A DNA stretch of 46,003 bases from Deltaproteobacteria bacterium (GTDB lineage: Bacteria; Myxococcota_A; Polyangia; JAAYKL01), in the NCBI GenBank assembly GCA_030621515.1, contig JAUXHN010000008.1, positions 1 through 46,003 of the forward strand, read 5' to 3'. Each line of letters opens with the position of its first letter. Positions within the stretch are counted from its first letter, which is position 1. This document shows, in pieces, positions 22,813 through 32,155 of this stretch. The notes below the pieces were generated by a model. It was given only the letters and a program-made list of their open reading frames with translations, did not search any database and had not been told where the DNA came from. Position numbers and translations under genes: made by a program.

Positions 22813-25800
22813 TCAGTCAGATGTTTCAACAGCAATCCTGGGCGCAAACAGCAGGTACAAAGACGGCAATACAAACAAAGTCAGCAAGGTCGCCGTGATG
22901 AGACCGCCGATGACAACGACAACAAGCGGCCGTTGAATTTCGGCGCCGGGGCCGACCGCGTAAACCATGGGTGCCAATCCAAGCACCGTAGTCGCAGCGG
23001 TCATCAAGAGCGCGCGAAAGCGCAAACCGCATGCCTCAACGATGGCTTCACGCATCGGCCTTCCGCTCCCACGAAGCTGATTGATGAATGTGACCAGCAC
23101 TGTTCCATTTTGAACCGCCACCCCGAACAGGGCGATGAATCCGACAGTGGATGGAACGTTGAGAGTAATTCCCAGCAGGAGCATGGATAAAACTCCTCCC
23201 ACCAGCGCAAACGGCAGGTTGATCAGAACCAGAGCGGAGGATTTCAGATTACCAAGCGCGAAAATCAGCATGATAAAGATCAACAGAATGGACATTGGCA
23301 CGACGACGCCCAGGCGTTTCATGGCGCGCTGCTGGCTCTCGAAGGTGCCGCCGTATTCGATCCAGTAACCCGAGGGCAGGTCATCGGAGAGGTCATTCAA
23401 TCGGCGCTGCGCCTCGGACACGAAACTTCCCAGATCACGTCCGCGAATGTTTGCCTCGACTACAACCCGGCGCATACTGTTCTCGCGGCTGATCTGAGCC
23501 GGGCCTTCCACACGCCGAATTTTTGCCACCCGCTCCAACGGCACCCTGGCTCCGTCGGGGGAGGAGAGTAAAAGAGTATTGATAGCTTCGATACTGTTGC
23601 GGCGATTTATCGGAAAACGCACCTGGACGCCGAACCGTATTTGTCCATCGACCATTTCAGTGGCAACTTTGCCGCCAATGGCTGTTTCGACGAGTCTGTT
23701 CAGGTCTGCCATGCTCAAATTGTAACGAGCCATCTCCCGCCGATCGGGGATGATCTCCAGCTGGCTGAACCCGGCTACCTGCTCGACGCTCACGTCTTTC
23801 GCGCCGGGAATACCACGCAGGATAGCCGCGACAGCGTCGGCCTTTTCCTTGAGAAGATCTATGTCACGACCGAACACCTTGACGGCCAGATCGCTTTTCA
23901 CACCGGAGATCAGTTCGTTGACACGCAGAGCGATGGGCTGGCTGAAGGCCAGGCGGATACCGGGGATGCGCTCAAGTCTTGTCTGAATATCCCGGACAAG
24001 TTGCTCCTTGTCGCGCCCGGTCGTCCATTTGGATTCAGGATGCAGCATGATGAGCAGATCGGTTTGTTCCGGTCCCATGGGGTCTTCCGAGATCTCGGCA
24101 CGACCTGTTTTGGACACGACCGTCTTGACCTCCGGGAAGGTCAGAAGTTCCTTTTCCATGAAGTCAGAGGTCTTGATCGAACCCGCCAACGAGGCGTTTG
24201 GTAAACGAACCACGTTGACGGCAATAGCGCCCTCGTCCAATTCCGGCAGGAACTCCATGCCCAGAAAAGGAATTGAGGCCAGGGCCGCCATGAACATGGC
24301 AAAAGCCGCGATGAGCGTGGCCTTTCGGTGATCCAGCACAGCGTTCAACAGGCGAGTGTATCGCCTGCGCACGGCGGTATAAACACGCGATTCCCCGGCC
24401 GCCAGTCCAGATTTCATCAAGTATGAAAGAACGACCGGAACAATAGTCAGGGCGGCGATCAGGGAGCCCAACATGGCAAAGATCATGGTCGTTGCCAGTG
24501 GCTTGAACATCTTGCCTTCCATGCCTTCCAGAGTGAACAAGGGCACGAAAACCAGCACGATGATGAGGATGGAGAAAACGATGGGCCGGGCGACTTCCAC
24601 AACCGCTCGGGTAACGACCCGCGAGCGATCGCCGTTGGGATTGTCGCGCAAATGCCGGGTGACATTCTCCGTGACGACGATTGAGCCGTCGACGACCATG
24701 CCGATGGCGATTGCGAGGCCTCCGAGAGTCATCAGGTTGGCGCTGAGATCAGCGAGTTCCATGAATGTAAAAGCAAGAAGGGCCGTCATGGGTAGACTGA
24801 AAGCAGCTGTAATTGCCGCGCGCAGGTTGCCGATCAGCAGGAAAAGGACGAGGACGACGAAGAATCCGCCCTGCAACAACGCACCGCCGACAGTGCGGAT
24901 AACGCCGGCGACCAGTTCGGTGCGGTCATAGAAGATGTTGAAACCCACACCTTGCGGCAAGGCTCGCTCTATCGAAGGCAACGCGGCCTTGACACGCTCC
25001 ACGACCTCCTTTGAGTTCTCACCCTTGAGCATGATTACCATGCCCGCGACGACCTCTCCCTTGCCGTCCCGTGATACGCCGCCGAGTCGGGTCACGTGGC
25101 TTTCCACGACATCTCCAATCTCGCGAATTGTGATGGGAGTGCCGTCCTTTGCGTGCAGAACGACGTTGCGAATATCTTCCGCAAAGCCGAACAACCCCAC
25201 GTTGCGGATATTCTCCTGCTCCCAGCCTCGAACAATGAAGGAGCCTCCGGCGTTGGCGTTGTTGGCCTCCAGCGACTCGACAACTTCGTCGAGCGTCAGG
25301 CTGTATTTCAGGAGGCGGTCGGGATCGACGCGCACCTCAATCTGGCGCACCAATCCGCCAAAACTGTTGACCTCGTTGACGCCGGGGATCGTTCGCAGTC
25401 TTGGAGCCACCAGCCAATCCTGCATGGTGCGCAGCTCGGTCAAATTGTGACGGTCACTTTGCAAGGTGTACTGGAAGACTTCACCGAGGCCGGTGCTGAT
25501 CGGTCCCATTTCCGGTTCAACTCCCGGCGGAAGATGTTCCCTTGCCAGTTGCAGACGCTCGAAAACCAGTTGCCTGGCGAAATAGGTGTCCACATGATCT
25601 TCGAAGATAACGACTACCTGGGAGAGCGACGTCTTTGACATGGAGCGCACGAGCTTGACGTGCGGCAGGCCCCCCATGACGGTTTCGATGGGAAAGGTCA
25701 CCTGCTGTTCGATGTCCAGAGGTCCGAGGCCTTCGGTTTCCGTAAGAATCATGACCTGCTGGTTGGAGGCATCGGGGAACGCGTCTATGGGAAGGCGTAC

Positions 25801-25881
25801 CCACGATATCAATCCAATTACAATGGCCAGGGCTGCGCCGATCAGCACCATCAGGCGGCGGCGCATGATGAATTCAATCAT
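22813..25881 (-). CDS. czcA: Heavy-metal efflux RND transporter, inner-membrane pump (CzcA/CusA family)
   Basis: The 1022-aa pump begins MIEFIMRRRLMVLIG; I chose this ATG (RBS GAGGGA) over the TTG 15 bases upstream. It has the usual twelve membrane helices in two sets and two large periplasmic loops, with RND motifs such as RLPIDAFPDASNQQV and LGGLAIAIGMVVDGSIVVTEN. In this last motif the first Asp of classical CzcA (DFG..VD) is replaced, as in CusA-like pumps, so the metal cannot be assigned with confidence. It follows its adaptor by 11 bases and is the last gene of the czcCBA-type operon. Confidence 0.95.
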   Translation of the reverse strand: MIEFIMRRRLMVLIGAALAIVIGLISWVRLPIDAFPDASNQQVMILTETEGLGPLDIEQQVTFPIETVMGGLPHVKLVRSMSKTSLSQVVVIFEDHVDTYFARQLVFERLQLAREHLPPGVEPEMGPISTGLGEVFQYTLQSDRHNLTELRTMQDWLVAPRLRTIPGVNEVNSFGGLVRQIEVRVDPDRLLKYSLTLDEVVESLEANNANAGGSFIVRGWEQENIRNVGLFGFAEDIRNVVLHAKDGTPITIREIGDVVESHVTRLGGVSRDGKGEVVAGMVIMLKGENSKEVVERVKAALPSIERALPQGVGFNIFYDRTELVAGVIRTVGGALLQGGFFVVLVLFLLIGNLRAAITAAFSLPMTALLAFTFMELADLSANLMTLGGLAIAIGMVVDGSIVVTENVTRHLRDNPNGDRSRVVTRAVVEVARPIVFSILIIVLVFVPLFTLEGMEGKMFKPLATTMIFAMLGSLIAALTIVPVVLSYLMKSGLAAGESRVYTAVRRRYTRLLNAVLDHRKATLIAAFAMFMAALASIPFLGMEFLPELDEGAIAVNVVRLPNASLAGSIKTSDFMEKELLTFPEVKTVVSKTGRAEISEDPMGPEQTDLLIMLHPESKWTTGRDKEQLVRDIQTRLERIPGIRLAFSQPIALRVNELISGVKSDLAVKVFGRDIDLLKEKADAVAAILRGIPGAKDVSVEQVAGFSQLEIIPDRREMARYNLSMADLNRLVETAIGGKVATEMVDGQIRFGVQVRFPINRRNSIEAINTLLLSSPDGARVPLERVAKIRRVEGPAQISRENSMRRVVVEANIRGRDLGSFVSEAQRRLNDLSDDLPSGYWIEYGGTFESQQRAMKRLGVVVPMSILLIFIMLIFALGNLKSSALVLINLPFALVGGVLSMLLLGITLNVPSTVGFIALFGVAVQNGTVLVTFINQLRGSGRPMREAIVEACGLRFRALLMTAATTVLGLAPMVYAVGPGAEIQRPLVVVVIGGLITATLLTLFVLPSLYLLFAPRIAVETSD

Positions 25882-25892
25882 GTTGATTTCCC

Positions 25893-27200
25893 TCAATGTG
25901 CACAGCCTGCGCCCATCTTCGAGCGCAGCACGTCGGATTTCATGAGGAAGGCGCCGTCGGCGACAACCACCTCGCTGCCATCGAGGCCATTTGTTACCTC
26001 GACAAGACCGTCAAAGGTCCTTCCCGTAACTACCGGACGTCGCACGTAGTATTCACCCTCGTGATGAACAAAGACGAAAGTCCGACGATCGTCCTCGAGC
26101 GTGGCGCTTTTCGGTAAGGTAAGTGCCGACTCGTCGCCCGGAAGAAAGATCTTCACCCCGGCGAACATTCCGGCCAGCAAGCGCCCTTCTGAATTCGGCA
26201 CCGCGATGCGCAGCTTGACCGTGCGAGACGACTCGCTCATTGCGGGGCTGACGAAATCCACGGTCCCTGGAAAGTGTTCGCCTGGGAAAGCCTTGACGTC
26301 GATCTGAGCTTTTAGACTCTGCTGCGCCTGCCCGCGCGTGACGCGCGCGACGTCCTGTTCGTAGAGATCGGCCCAGACCCACAGCGAAGAGTTTTCGCCG
26401 ATCGTCGCAATCGATGTCTCCGGCCTTGCAATCTCGCCTGCAACCGCGTGCATTTCGAGCACCGTACCCGCCGCCGGCGCGCGCAAGACGAGCCTTCCCC
26501 TCGATTTTGCCCGGGTCAGAGCGCGAGCAGACGACGGGGCCATGCCAAGCCTGACGAGCTTTCCGAATGCGCCGTTTGTCCGAATCTGAGCCGCATCCAG
26601 CTCCTGTCCGGCCAGTAGCAGCTCTTTCTCCGATGAAATGGCTTCCTTTCTCAGAGCATCTACTCGATCATGATTGCGTCGAGCGAGTTTGAGAATTCCC
26701 CGAGCCTCGAGATAAGCAGCCTCTGCATCACCCACAGCTACCGATTCGAGATCGATCAGAGGTTGGCCCGGCTCGACCCTGTCACCGAGCATGACGTGAA
26801 CCTTCCTGATGATCCCCTCTGTCTGGGTGCTCAAATGGGTAACGCGCCGTTCGTCGAACTGCACCTCTCCTGTGAGAGCAAGAGGAACGGAAACTGATCT
26901 CTTTTCCGGCTTCACGGTTTTGAAAAGGCCGCCGTCAAAGAGATCCGCGCAAGCCTTGACAACACCTACTTCATAGCGACATTCGTCGCATTCATGGGTC
27001 TTGATGTTGTGCTCGCAGGAAGCGGCGAAGAGCTCTGCAACAGGCCGGTCGAGATCAGAAACCTCGTTCTCCTCGTGGCCCTCATTGTCATGGCCTTCAT
27101 GGTCCCTGGCGTCGTCGTGTCTCGATTCCCCGGAGCAGGCCGCCAGAGTCAACGAGACCAGCGCGCCGATAAGTAGATTCTTGTGGAATAGATCATTCAT
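25893..27200 (-). CDS. czcB: Periplasmic adaptor lipoprotein of the RND metal pump (CzcB family)
   Basis: The 435-aa protein has a lipoprotein signal (LTLAACSG), then a His/Asp/Glu-rich metal-binding stretch (HDDARDHEGHDNEGHEENE) and a Cys/His segment CEHNIKTHECDECRYEVGVVK. The adaptor body follows: barrel-sandwich and hairpin regions with LSTQTEGIIRKVHVMLGDRVEPGQPL and RLVLRAPAAGTVLEM. It ends in GAGCAH, another possible metal ligand set. It joins the inner-membrane pump to the outer-membrane channel. The start overlaps the czcC stop (ATGA). Confidence 0.95.
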   Translation of the reverse strand: MNDLFHKNLLIGALVSLTLAACSGESRHDDARDHEGHDNEGHEENEVSDLDRPVAELFAASCEHNIKTHECDECRYEVGVVKACADLFDGGLFKTVKPEKRSVSVPLALTGEVQFDERRVTHLSTQTEGIIRKVHVMLGDRVEPGQPLIDLESVAVGDAEAAYLEARGILKLARRNHDRVDALRKEAISSEKELLLAGQELDAAQIRTNGAFGKLVRLGMAPSSARALTRAKSRGRLVLRAPAAGTVLEMHAVAGEIARPETSIATIGENSSLWVWADLYEQDVARVTRGQAQQSLKAQIDVKAFPGEHFPGTVDFVSPAMSESSRTVKLRIAVPNSEGRLLAGMFAGVKIFLPGDESALTLPKSATLEDDRRTFVFVHHEGEYYVRRPVVTGRTFDGLVEVTNGLDGSEVVVADGAFLMKSDVLRSKMGAGCAH

Positions 27201-28450
27201 TGTGATTCCTCCCCGGCAATTGCGCGCAGGCGACTGCAGTCGATCTGCGCCTGGGCGAGTGTGCTGAGAAATTGTCCCCTGGTTTCGAGCAGAGTACGGC
27301 GAGCGTCGATCACTTCGAGGAGAGTCGCCTCGCCGAGCTGATAGGTCCGTTCGATCACCCGGGCAGCGAACTCCGCTCGCGGCAGGATCCGTTCACTATA
27401 GCGGGTTGCGAGCATCACGCCCGCCTGACACTGCGACTGGGCTTCGACGGCGCGGATCTCGAGCTCGAGCCGCTCGAATTCGAGCTTGTTCTTTTGCGCG
27501 GCCAACATGTGCTGCGAGCGTTGGATATTGCCGGTGTTCCAGTTCCACAGCGGCAGTTCGAAAGCCAACCCGACGCCGTAAGCTCTGCGGTCCAACTCGT
27601 GATCCGTGAATATTTCGACGGCAAGGGACGGTGCCCGTGCCCTGCGTTCAACAGTGACGTCGGCCTCGAGTGCGTTGACGCGTGCCCTGGCGGCATCCAG
27701 ATCCGGGTGCTTTGCAGCCCTTTTTCTGGCTGTTTCCAGCGTTACCGGGACTGGCAGCTGGTTTAGGTCGGCTACTGCCACGAGGTGCTCGCCGTTATCG
27801 GAACCAAACCATATTGCGAGCGCAGCGCGATTGGAAATCATTGCCAACCTGGCTGTTTCGAGCTCACCGGCGATCTTCTCTGCCTCCACCTCCACACGCG
27901 TTGCCTCGACAGGACGTACCTCACCCTCCTCAACTCGCCGCCTGACGGTTGTCGATAGTGTGGCCATCTGGTCATTGAGTTCACCCAGGGCGGCGACTCG
28001 CTCCTGCGAGTAGATGAGGGTCCAGAACAAAACGCGAAGTTGCTTGAGGACTCCACGGCGCAGCGCTTCGGTTTGCGCATCCGCAACATCCACCCGGGCG
28101 TGGGCGGCGTCTACCCTGGAGCTGCGTTGCGCGATCCAGCCCAGCGGGATCGAAAGAGCGACCCCCCACTCGACCCTCGACGCGGAGTTGTATATCGCCC
28201 GACCGTAAGCTGCGGTGGCCTCCACGCTCGGATTGGGTACGGCCCCGGCCGCGTCTGCCGCAGCATGTGCTGCCGCTATCTCGTGTCGGCCTGCGCCGAT
28301 TTGCGGATGATCATCGACGAGTTTGACGATATCCTGCCAGGTGATCTCGATTTCGGGATTCGCGGAGGTATCCGGGGGCACGGCGATCAGAAACAAGATT
28401 ATTGCAACCGACCAGGAGATGCAGGTCGTTACCAGGTTTATGTCATTCAT
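27197..28450 (-). CDS. czcC: Outer-membrane channel of the RND metal pump (CzcC/TolC family)
   Basis: The 417-aa protein has an N-terminal signal sequence (ending near DTSANPEI) and the OEP repeat architecture. Helical segments include LVDDHPQIGAGRHEIAAAHAAADAAGAVPNPSVEATAAYGRA in the first half and the matching KHPDLDAARARVNALEADVTVERRARAPSLAVE in the second. It forms the trimeric outer-membrane tunnel of the CzcCBA pump. It overlaps czcB by four bases. Confidence 0.93.
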   Translation of the reverse strand: MNDINLVTTCISWSVAIILFLIAVPPDTSANPEIEITWQDIVKLVDDHPQIGAGRHEIAAAHAAADAAGAVPNPSVEATAAYGRAIYNSASRVEWGVALSIPLGWIAQRSSRVDAAHARVDVADAQTEALRRGVLKQLRVLFWTLIYSQERVAALGELNDQMATLSTTVRRRVEEGEVRPVEATRVEVEAEKIAGELETARLAMISNRAALAIWFGSDNGEHLVAVADLNQLPVPVTLETARKRAAKHPDLDAARARVNALEADVTVERRARAPSLAVEIFTDHELDRRAYGVGLAFELPLWNWNTGNIQRSQHMLAAQKNKLEFERLELEIRAVEAQSQCQAGVMLATRYSERILPRAEFAARVIERTYQLGEATLLEVIDARRTLLETRGQFLSTLAQAQIDCSRLRAIAGEESQ

Positions 28451-28579
28451 TTTATATAATCCTCATATCAACGCCATCACGCATCACGAGCCATGCGGGA
28501 CCGTCTCATCTTGTGTCGACAGATCGCCGGCTTCGCCGAATTGATCGAACGAAGGGCAAACCTTCTTTATATGAAAGGG

Positions 28580-28909
28580 CTAGGCTCGCGGTGGACGGAA
28601 GATGCCTCGGTGGATTCCGGAAGGAAGGGGGGCATCGAAAGAAAAGAATTCGTGCTTCGTCGTATTGGTGTCGATCCTGACGAAGGTAGCCGCAAATATG
28701 CAAAGTGCGAGAATGTGTCCCGGGCAACAAAGGCACGGGCAACTGTTGTCACATGGTCCGTCCTCATCGCCATCCGGGCAGGGGACTCCCTCGCCATGAG
28801 ACGTTGCGGATGCGTGGCTCTCTTGTGAAGCTGCGACAGGCAACGCCGGAATGATGACGGAGACGAGAAGGATCGTCATCACCAACAATGATAGGAGGCG
28901 TTTGCTCAT
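28580..28909 (-). CDS. Small exported cysteine-rich protein upstream of czcCBA
   Basis: The 109-aa product (ATG 28909; a TTG two codons earlier is possible) has a signal peptide (LLVMTILLVSVIIPALPVAAS). A His/Asp segment follows, then a tight cysteine cluster: CPDGDEDGPCDNSCPCLCCPGH, that is six cysteines and one histidine within 22 residues. It has no known catalytic motif. The position 129 bases upstream of the metal pump genes and the ligand-rich cluster suggest a periplasmic metal-binding or sensing protein. I do not recognise a named family. Confidence 0.75.
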   Translation of the reverse strand: MSKRLLSLLVMTILLVSVIIPALPVAASQESHASATSHGEGVPCPDGDEDGPCDNSCPCLCCPGHILALCIFAATFVRIDTNTTKHEFFSFDAPLPSGIHRGIFRPPRA

Positions 28910-28951
28910 AACCAATGTATATTATCACATTTGAACAAGAAGGCGACTAAA

Positions 28952-29356
28952 TCACTCAACAAAGTAGACTTTGAGGCGTTGTTCGATATCATCGCGTACT
29001 TCACAAAAAACCCTGAGGCGATCTTCGGGCGATCCGTCTACCGCAGCAGGGTCGGGCAAACCCCAGTGAATTTGTTCGGCAGTTCCGAGAAAGGTCGGGC
29101 ATACTTCCTGAGCGCACAGAGTTATCACTGTAGTGACCGACTCGGCGTCAATGTCGTCCACAGTCTTGGAAAAGTGAGCAGAGATGTCGATACCCACGTG
29201 GGAAAGCGCCTCGATGGCCTCGGGCCTGACAGATGTTGGGTTGGATCCGGCTGAGGAAATCTTCACGCCGGCCGGCGCCATCGACCTCGCCAACCCCTCA
29301 GCCATCTGACTTCGCGCCGAGTTTGCGACGCACATGAACAGTATGTGTTTGCTCAT
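28952..29356 (-). CDS. arsC: Arsenate reductase, thioredoxin-coupled low-molecular-weight phosphatase type
   Basis: I chose the ATG at 29356, which gives the canonical start MSKHILFMCVANSARS with the P-loop C9-x5-R15. The 134-aa protein also has the later cysteines of CAQEVC (TLCAQEVCPTF), which form the disulfide relay of thioredoxin-linked ArsC, and the aspartate-containing WGLPDPAAVDGS loop. It reduces arsenate to arsenite in the cytoplasm. It lies 28 bases after the peroxiredoxin gene, in the hcp-prx-arsC group; no arsenite pump is adjacent. Confidence 0.93.
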   Translation of the reverse strand: MSKHILFMCVANSARSQMAEGLARSMAPAGVKISSAGSNPTSVRPEAIEALSHVGIDISAHFSKTVDDIDAESVTTVITLCAQEVCPTFLGTAEQIHWGLPDPAAVDGSPEDRLRVFCEVRDDIEQRLKVYFVE

Positions 29357-29384
29357 GTCGTTAATCCGCGAACCATCGTTCGCG

Positions 29385-30098
29385 CTACTCGTTGGGCTTC
29401 CACACCTTCCAGACATTGCCCACCAGTTCGGGGCCGACTTTCAGGATCGGCTTGCCCGGCTCCCAGCCGGCGGGGCAAACTTCTGCTCCCTTTGTGGCGC
29501 GCACGTGCTGGAAGGCCTGAACCTGCCGTATGGACTCGCTTACGTTTCTTCCAACCGGCGGGGTCAGAATTTCCATTGCCTGAATGATGCCGTCCGGGTC
29601 GATGATGAAACGCCCCCGCACATCCACTCCCGAGGCTTCATCGTAGATACCGTACACCGATCCGATACGCCCGCCCGCGTCGGAGAGCATCGGGAAGGGG
29701 AATCCTCCGTCCACCATCCTGGACAGCTCCTGCTCCTGCCAGACCTTGTGCACGAAGCGACTGTCCGTGCTGCACGACAGAACCTGCACGCCCAGCTTGT
29801 TGAACTCCTCGGCCTTGTCGGCGACCGCCGACAGCTCGGTCGGTCAGACGAAGGTGAAATCGCCGGGGTAGAAACAGAGAAAGACCCACTTGCCCCGGAA
29901 GTCCGAGAGTTTTACGTTTGTGAACCCGCCCTCGTGATATGCTCCCGCGCCGAAATCGGGCGCTTCTTTTCCCACCATGACATTCATCTTCGTCTCCTTC
30001 GTTGTTACGTCGCCCACAGGCGATTCCGAGGGTTCGGGTTTCTGGTCGATCGGCCCCTGGCCCGGTTCAACACAGCCTTGCGGTTTATCTTCGTTCAT
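29385..30098 (-). CDS. prxU: Selenocysteine-containing peroxiredoxin (AhpC/Prx type), in-frame TGA read as Sec
   Basis: Two frames join into one intact peroxiredoxin if the TGA at 29846-29844 is read as selenocysteine. The sequence is [22 protein letters not shown], so TGA stands exactly where the peroxidatic cysteine of FVCPTEL belongs. Both sides match the family (KEAPDF and [19 protein letters not shown] before; [23 protein letters not shown] and the resolving cysteine in AEVCPAGW after). A SECIS-like hairpin follows the TGA. It reduces peroxides with thioredoxin-like donors. The start is either the ATG at 30098 (strong GGGAGG site, 237 aa with a 37-aa polar extension) or the ATG at 29987 (AAGGAGA site, 200 aa, usual length). 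The gene lies 23 bases after hcp. Confidence 0.9.
29816..29833 (-). promoter_or_regulatory. SECIS-like hairpin of the selenoprotein peroxiredoxin
   Basis: On the coding strand: TGTCGGC-GGTC-GCCGACA, a perfect 7-bp stem with a GGTC tetraloop. The loop begins 17 bases after the TGA, inside the range expected for bacterial SECIS elements, and starts with guanines as the SelB-binding loop requires. Confidence 0.75.
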
Positions 30099-30121
30099 GA
30101 TCCTCCCTCTCGATACATCGT

Positions 30122-31756
30122 TCAGTTCCCCTCCATCATTGCGGCGATATCGCCCTGAACATCACCGATGGGTTTGATGTCGAAATTATCCACCAGTACT
30201 TTTACCACGTTGGGAGAGATAAATGCCGGAAGAGTCGGGCCCAGCCGGATGCCCTTGACGCCCAGGTGCAGCAGCGCCAGCAATACGGTCACGGCCTTTT
30301 GCTCGTACCATGCGATATCGAAAGAGATGGGCAGCTCGTTGATGTCGTCCAGCCCGAAGACCTCCTTGAGCTTGAGCGCCACCACGGCGAGTGAATACGA
30401 ATCGTTGCACTGTCCTGCGTCGAGGACCCGGGGAATTCCGCCGATGTCGCCCAGATCCAGCTTGTTGTAGCGGTATTTTGCGCAACCGGCAGTCAGGATG
30501 ATGGTGTCCTTCGGCAGGTTTTGCGCCACCTCGGTGTAGTAGGAACGGCCCTTCTGGCGGCCGTCGCAGCCGGCCATAACCACAAATCGTTTGACGGCGC
30601 CGCTCTTGACCGCATCGACGATCTTGTCGGACAGGGCCAGGATCTGTGCGTGGGCGAAACCTCCGGTGATCTGGCCCGACTCGAGCCCGGTGGGCGGCTC
30701 ACAGTTGCGGGCCATTTCGATGATGGCGGAGAAGTCCTTTTTGCCTCCTTGTGTTCGGTCCTGGATGTGTGTCACGCCGGGATAGGCCACTCGCCCCGTA
30801 GTGAAGATGCGTTCTTTGTAGGCATCCTTGACCGGTACGATACAATTGGTGGTGAGCAGGATGGGGCCGTTGAAGGTGGCGAACTCCTTTTGTTGCTGCC
30901 ACCAGGCATTTCCGTAGTTGCCCACGAGGTGATCGTACTTCTTGAGAGCCGGATAATAGTGGGCCGGCAGCATCTCGCCGTGGGTGTATATATCGACACC
31001 GGCGTCCATGCTCTGCTCGAGCAGTTCTTCCAGATCCTTGAGGTCATGGCCGGAGATCAGGATGCCGGGGCGGTCGCGAACACCGATCTCTACCTGGGTT
31101 ATTTCCGGTTGACCGTAAGCAGCGTTGTTGGCCGTATCGAGCAGGGCCATGGCGGTCACCGCGAATTCGCCCGCTTTCATGACCATGCCCACCATCTCGT
31201 CTTGTGTCAGGTCTTTCGTCGTGGAGGCCAGCGCTTCGAACAGGAAGTTGTAGATGGCAGGGTTCTCGTGGCCGAGCACGGCGGCGTGATCGGTATATGC
31301 GGCGATGCCTTTCAGACCGTAGATCAGCAGCCAGCGAAGGGAGCGCACATCCTCGTTCTCGGTGGCCAGGATCCCCACCGAGGCGGCCCTGTCCGAGAAC
31401 GCGTCCGGAGCGCCTGTCCATGTGGCGGCATCGTGATCCGGCCCGGCGCCGTTGTGCAGGGCCCTGGCCTCGTCGCGCACTTTCAGAGCTTGACCTATGA
31501 CCCTGGAGACGTGATCTGCGTCGAAATCCACGTTGGTGATCGTGGAGAATAACCCCTCGGCCGTGAACCGACCGATTGAAAGCGGGATTTCCACACCGGC
31601 GTCTCGAGCCGTCTGCGCGTGCAGCGCTATTCCCGTTAACGTGTGAATCAAAAGATCTTGAAGATTGGCGGTGGGCTCTTCCTTGCCGCACACCCCTCGT
31701 TTCGTACAACCGATGTTCTTCACGGTCTCCTGACACTGAAAACAAAACATGGACAT
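30122..31756 (-). CDS. hcp: Hybrid cluster protein (hydroxylamine reductase / NO reductase)
   Basis: The 544-aa protein begins [25 protein letters not shown], giving the N-terminal Fe-S ligand set C-x2-C-x8-C-x5-C of the anaerobe type, and contains the later hybrid-cluster regions ([37 protein letters not shown]). AAAGGAG lies just upstream of the chosen ATG. Hcp removes NO and hydroxylamine under anaerobic nitrosative stress. It is followed closely by the peroxiredoxin and arsC genes. No hcr reductase gene is adjacent, so the electron donor must be encoded elsewhere. Confidence 0.97.
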   Translation of the reverse strand: MSMFCFQCQETVKNIGCTKRGVCGKEEPTANLQDLLIHTLTGIALHAQTARDAGVEIPLSIGRFTAEGLFSTITNVDFDADHVSRVIGQALKVRDEARALHNGAGPDHDAATWTGAPDAFSDRAASVGILATENEDVRSLRWLLIYGLKGIAAYTDHAAVLGHENPAIYNFLFEALASTTKDLTQDEMVGMVMKAGEFAVTAMALLDTANNAAYGQPEITQVEIGVRDRPGILISGHDLKDLEELLEQSMDAGVDIYTHGEMLPAHYYPALKKYDHLVGNYGNAWWQQQKEFATFNGPILLTTNCIVPVKDAYKERIFTTGRVAYPGVTHIQDRTQGGKKDFSAIIEMARNCEPPTGLESGQITGGFAHAQILALSDKIVDAVKSGAVKRFVVMAGCDGRQKGRSYYTEVAQNLPKDTIILTAGCAKYRYNKLDLGDIGGIPRVLDAGQCNDSYSLAVVALKLKEVFGLDDINELPISFDIAWYEQKAVTVLLALLHLGVKGIRLGPTLPAFISPNVVKVLVDNFDIKPIGDVQGDIAAMMEGN

Positions 31757-31783
31757 TGCAGCCTCTCCTTTCCGAAGTCGTTC

Positions 31784-31801
31784 GCGCCGCAAAAGGCGCG
31801 G
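31784..31801 (-). other. Hairpin in the hcp 5' untranslated region
   Basis: On the minus strand CGCGCC-TTTTGC-GGCGCG, a perfect 6-bp GC stem with a 6-base loop, ending about 28 bases before the hcp start. It may influence mRNA stability or attenuation; no regulator can be named. Confidence 0.4.
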
Positions 31802-31826
31802 TCGAAGTAATCTCGTGGCTTCCTAC

Positions 31827-31854
31827 CCATAGTGACCCCAATGCCCATGTCAAT
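31827..31854 (-). promoter_or_regulatory. Possible sigma-70-type promoter of hcp
   Basis: On the minus strand a perfect TTGACA (complement of 31849-31854), then 16 bases, then TATGGG as a weak -10. It reads towards hcp with a leader of about 60 bases. The -10 matches only half of the consensus. Confidence 0.4.
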
Positions 31855-31946
31855 ACCTGATGAAACTGCATTCTTCGAAGACACAGCGTAAAGATGTGGT
31901 ACTATCCCCTGAAAGGTTCAGGTCCATGAGATGAATAGGGAGCTAA

Positions 31947-32108
31947 ATGGGAAATACCGGATTCTACAAACACGAGAAACGACAAAAAGAGCTGGCCAAG
32001 CAGAAGAAGAAACAGCAAAAGCTCGCGCGCAAGCGGCAGCGGGCCGAAGATCGGTCGCCGGATTCCGAAAACGAAGTCGACGACCCGGACGAGGAGACAT
32101 CGAAATAG
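31947..32108 (+). CDS. Small highly charged protein (53 aa)
   Basis: The ATG is preceded by GGGAG. The product begins MGNTGFYKHEKRQKELAKQ and is a lysine/arginine-rich helix for about 32 residues, followed by an acidic tail (DSENEVDDPDEETSK). Short proteins with this MGNTGFYKHEKRxKE start occur widely as unnamed conserved proteins in Gram-negative bacteria. It could bind nucleic acid or a ribosome component, but no function is known. It is transcribed away from hcp. Confidence 0.72.
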   Translation: MGNTGFYKHEKRQKELAKQKKKQQKLARKRQRAEDRSPDSENEVDDPDEETSK

Positions 32109-32155
32109 GATCGGGAGCCGAGTCGGTCATAACTTGGAAAAGTCGCGTATTCTCA

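Noticed and set aside
29844-29846. In-frame TGA in the peroxiredoxin read as a nonsense mutation or pseudogene
   Set aside because: Reading frame and conserved motifs continue unchanged on both sides, the TGA is exactly at the catalytic cysteine, and a SECIS-like hairpin follows at the right distance. Selenocysteine explains it better than decay.
30521-31552. Long plus-strand open frame opposite hcp (343 codons)
   Set aside because: Shadow of hcp; no recognisable motif and no ribosome site.
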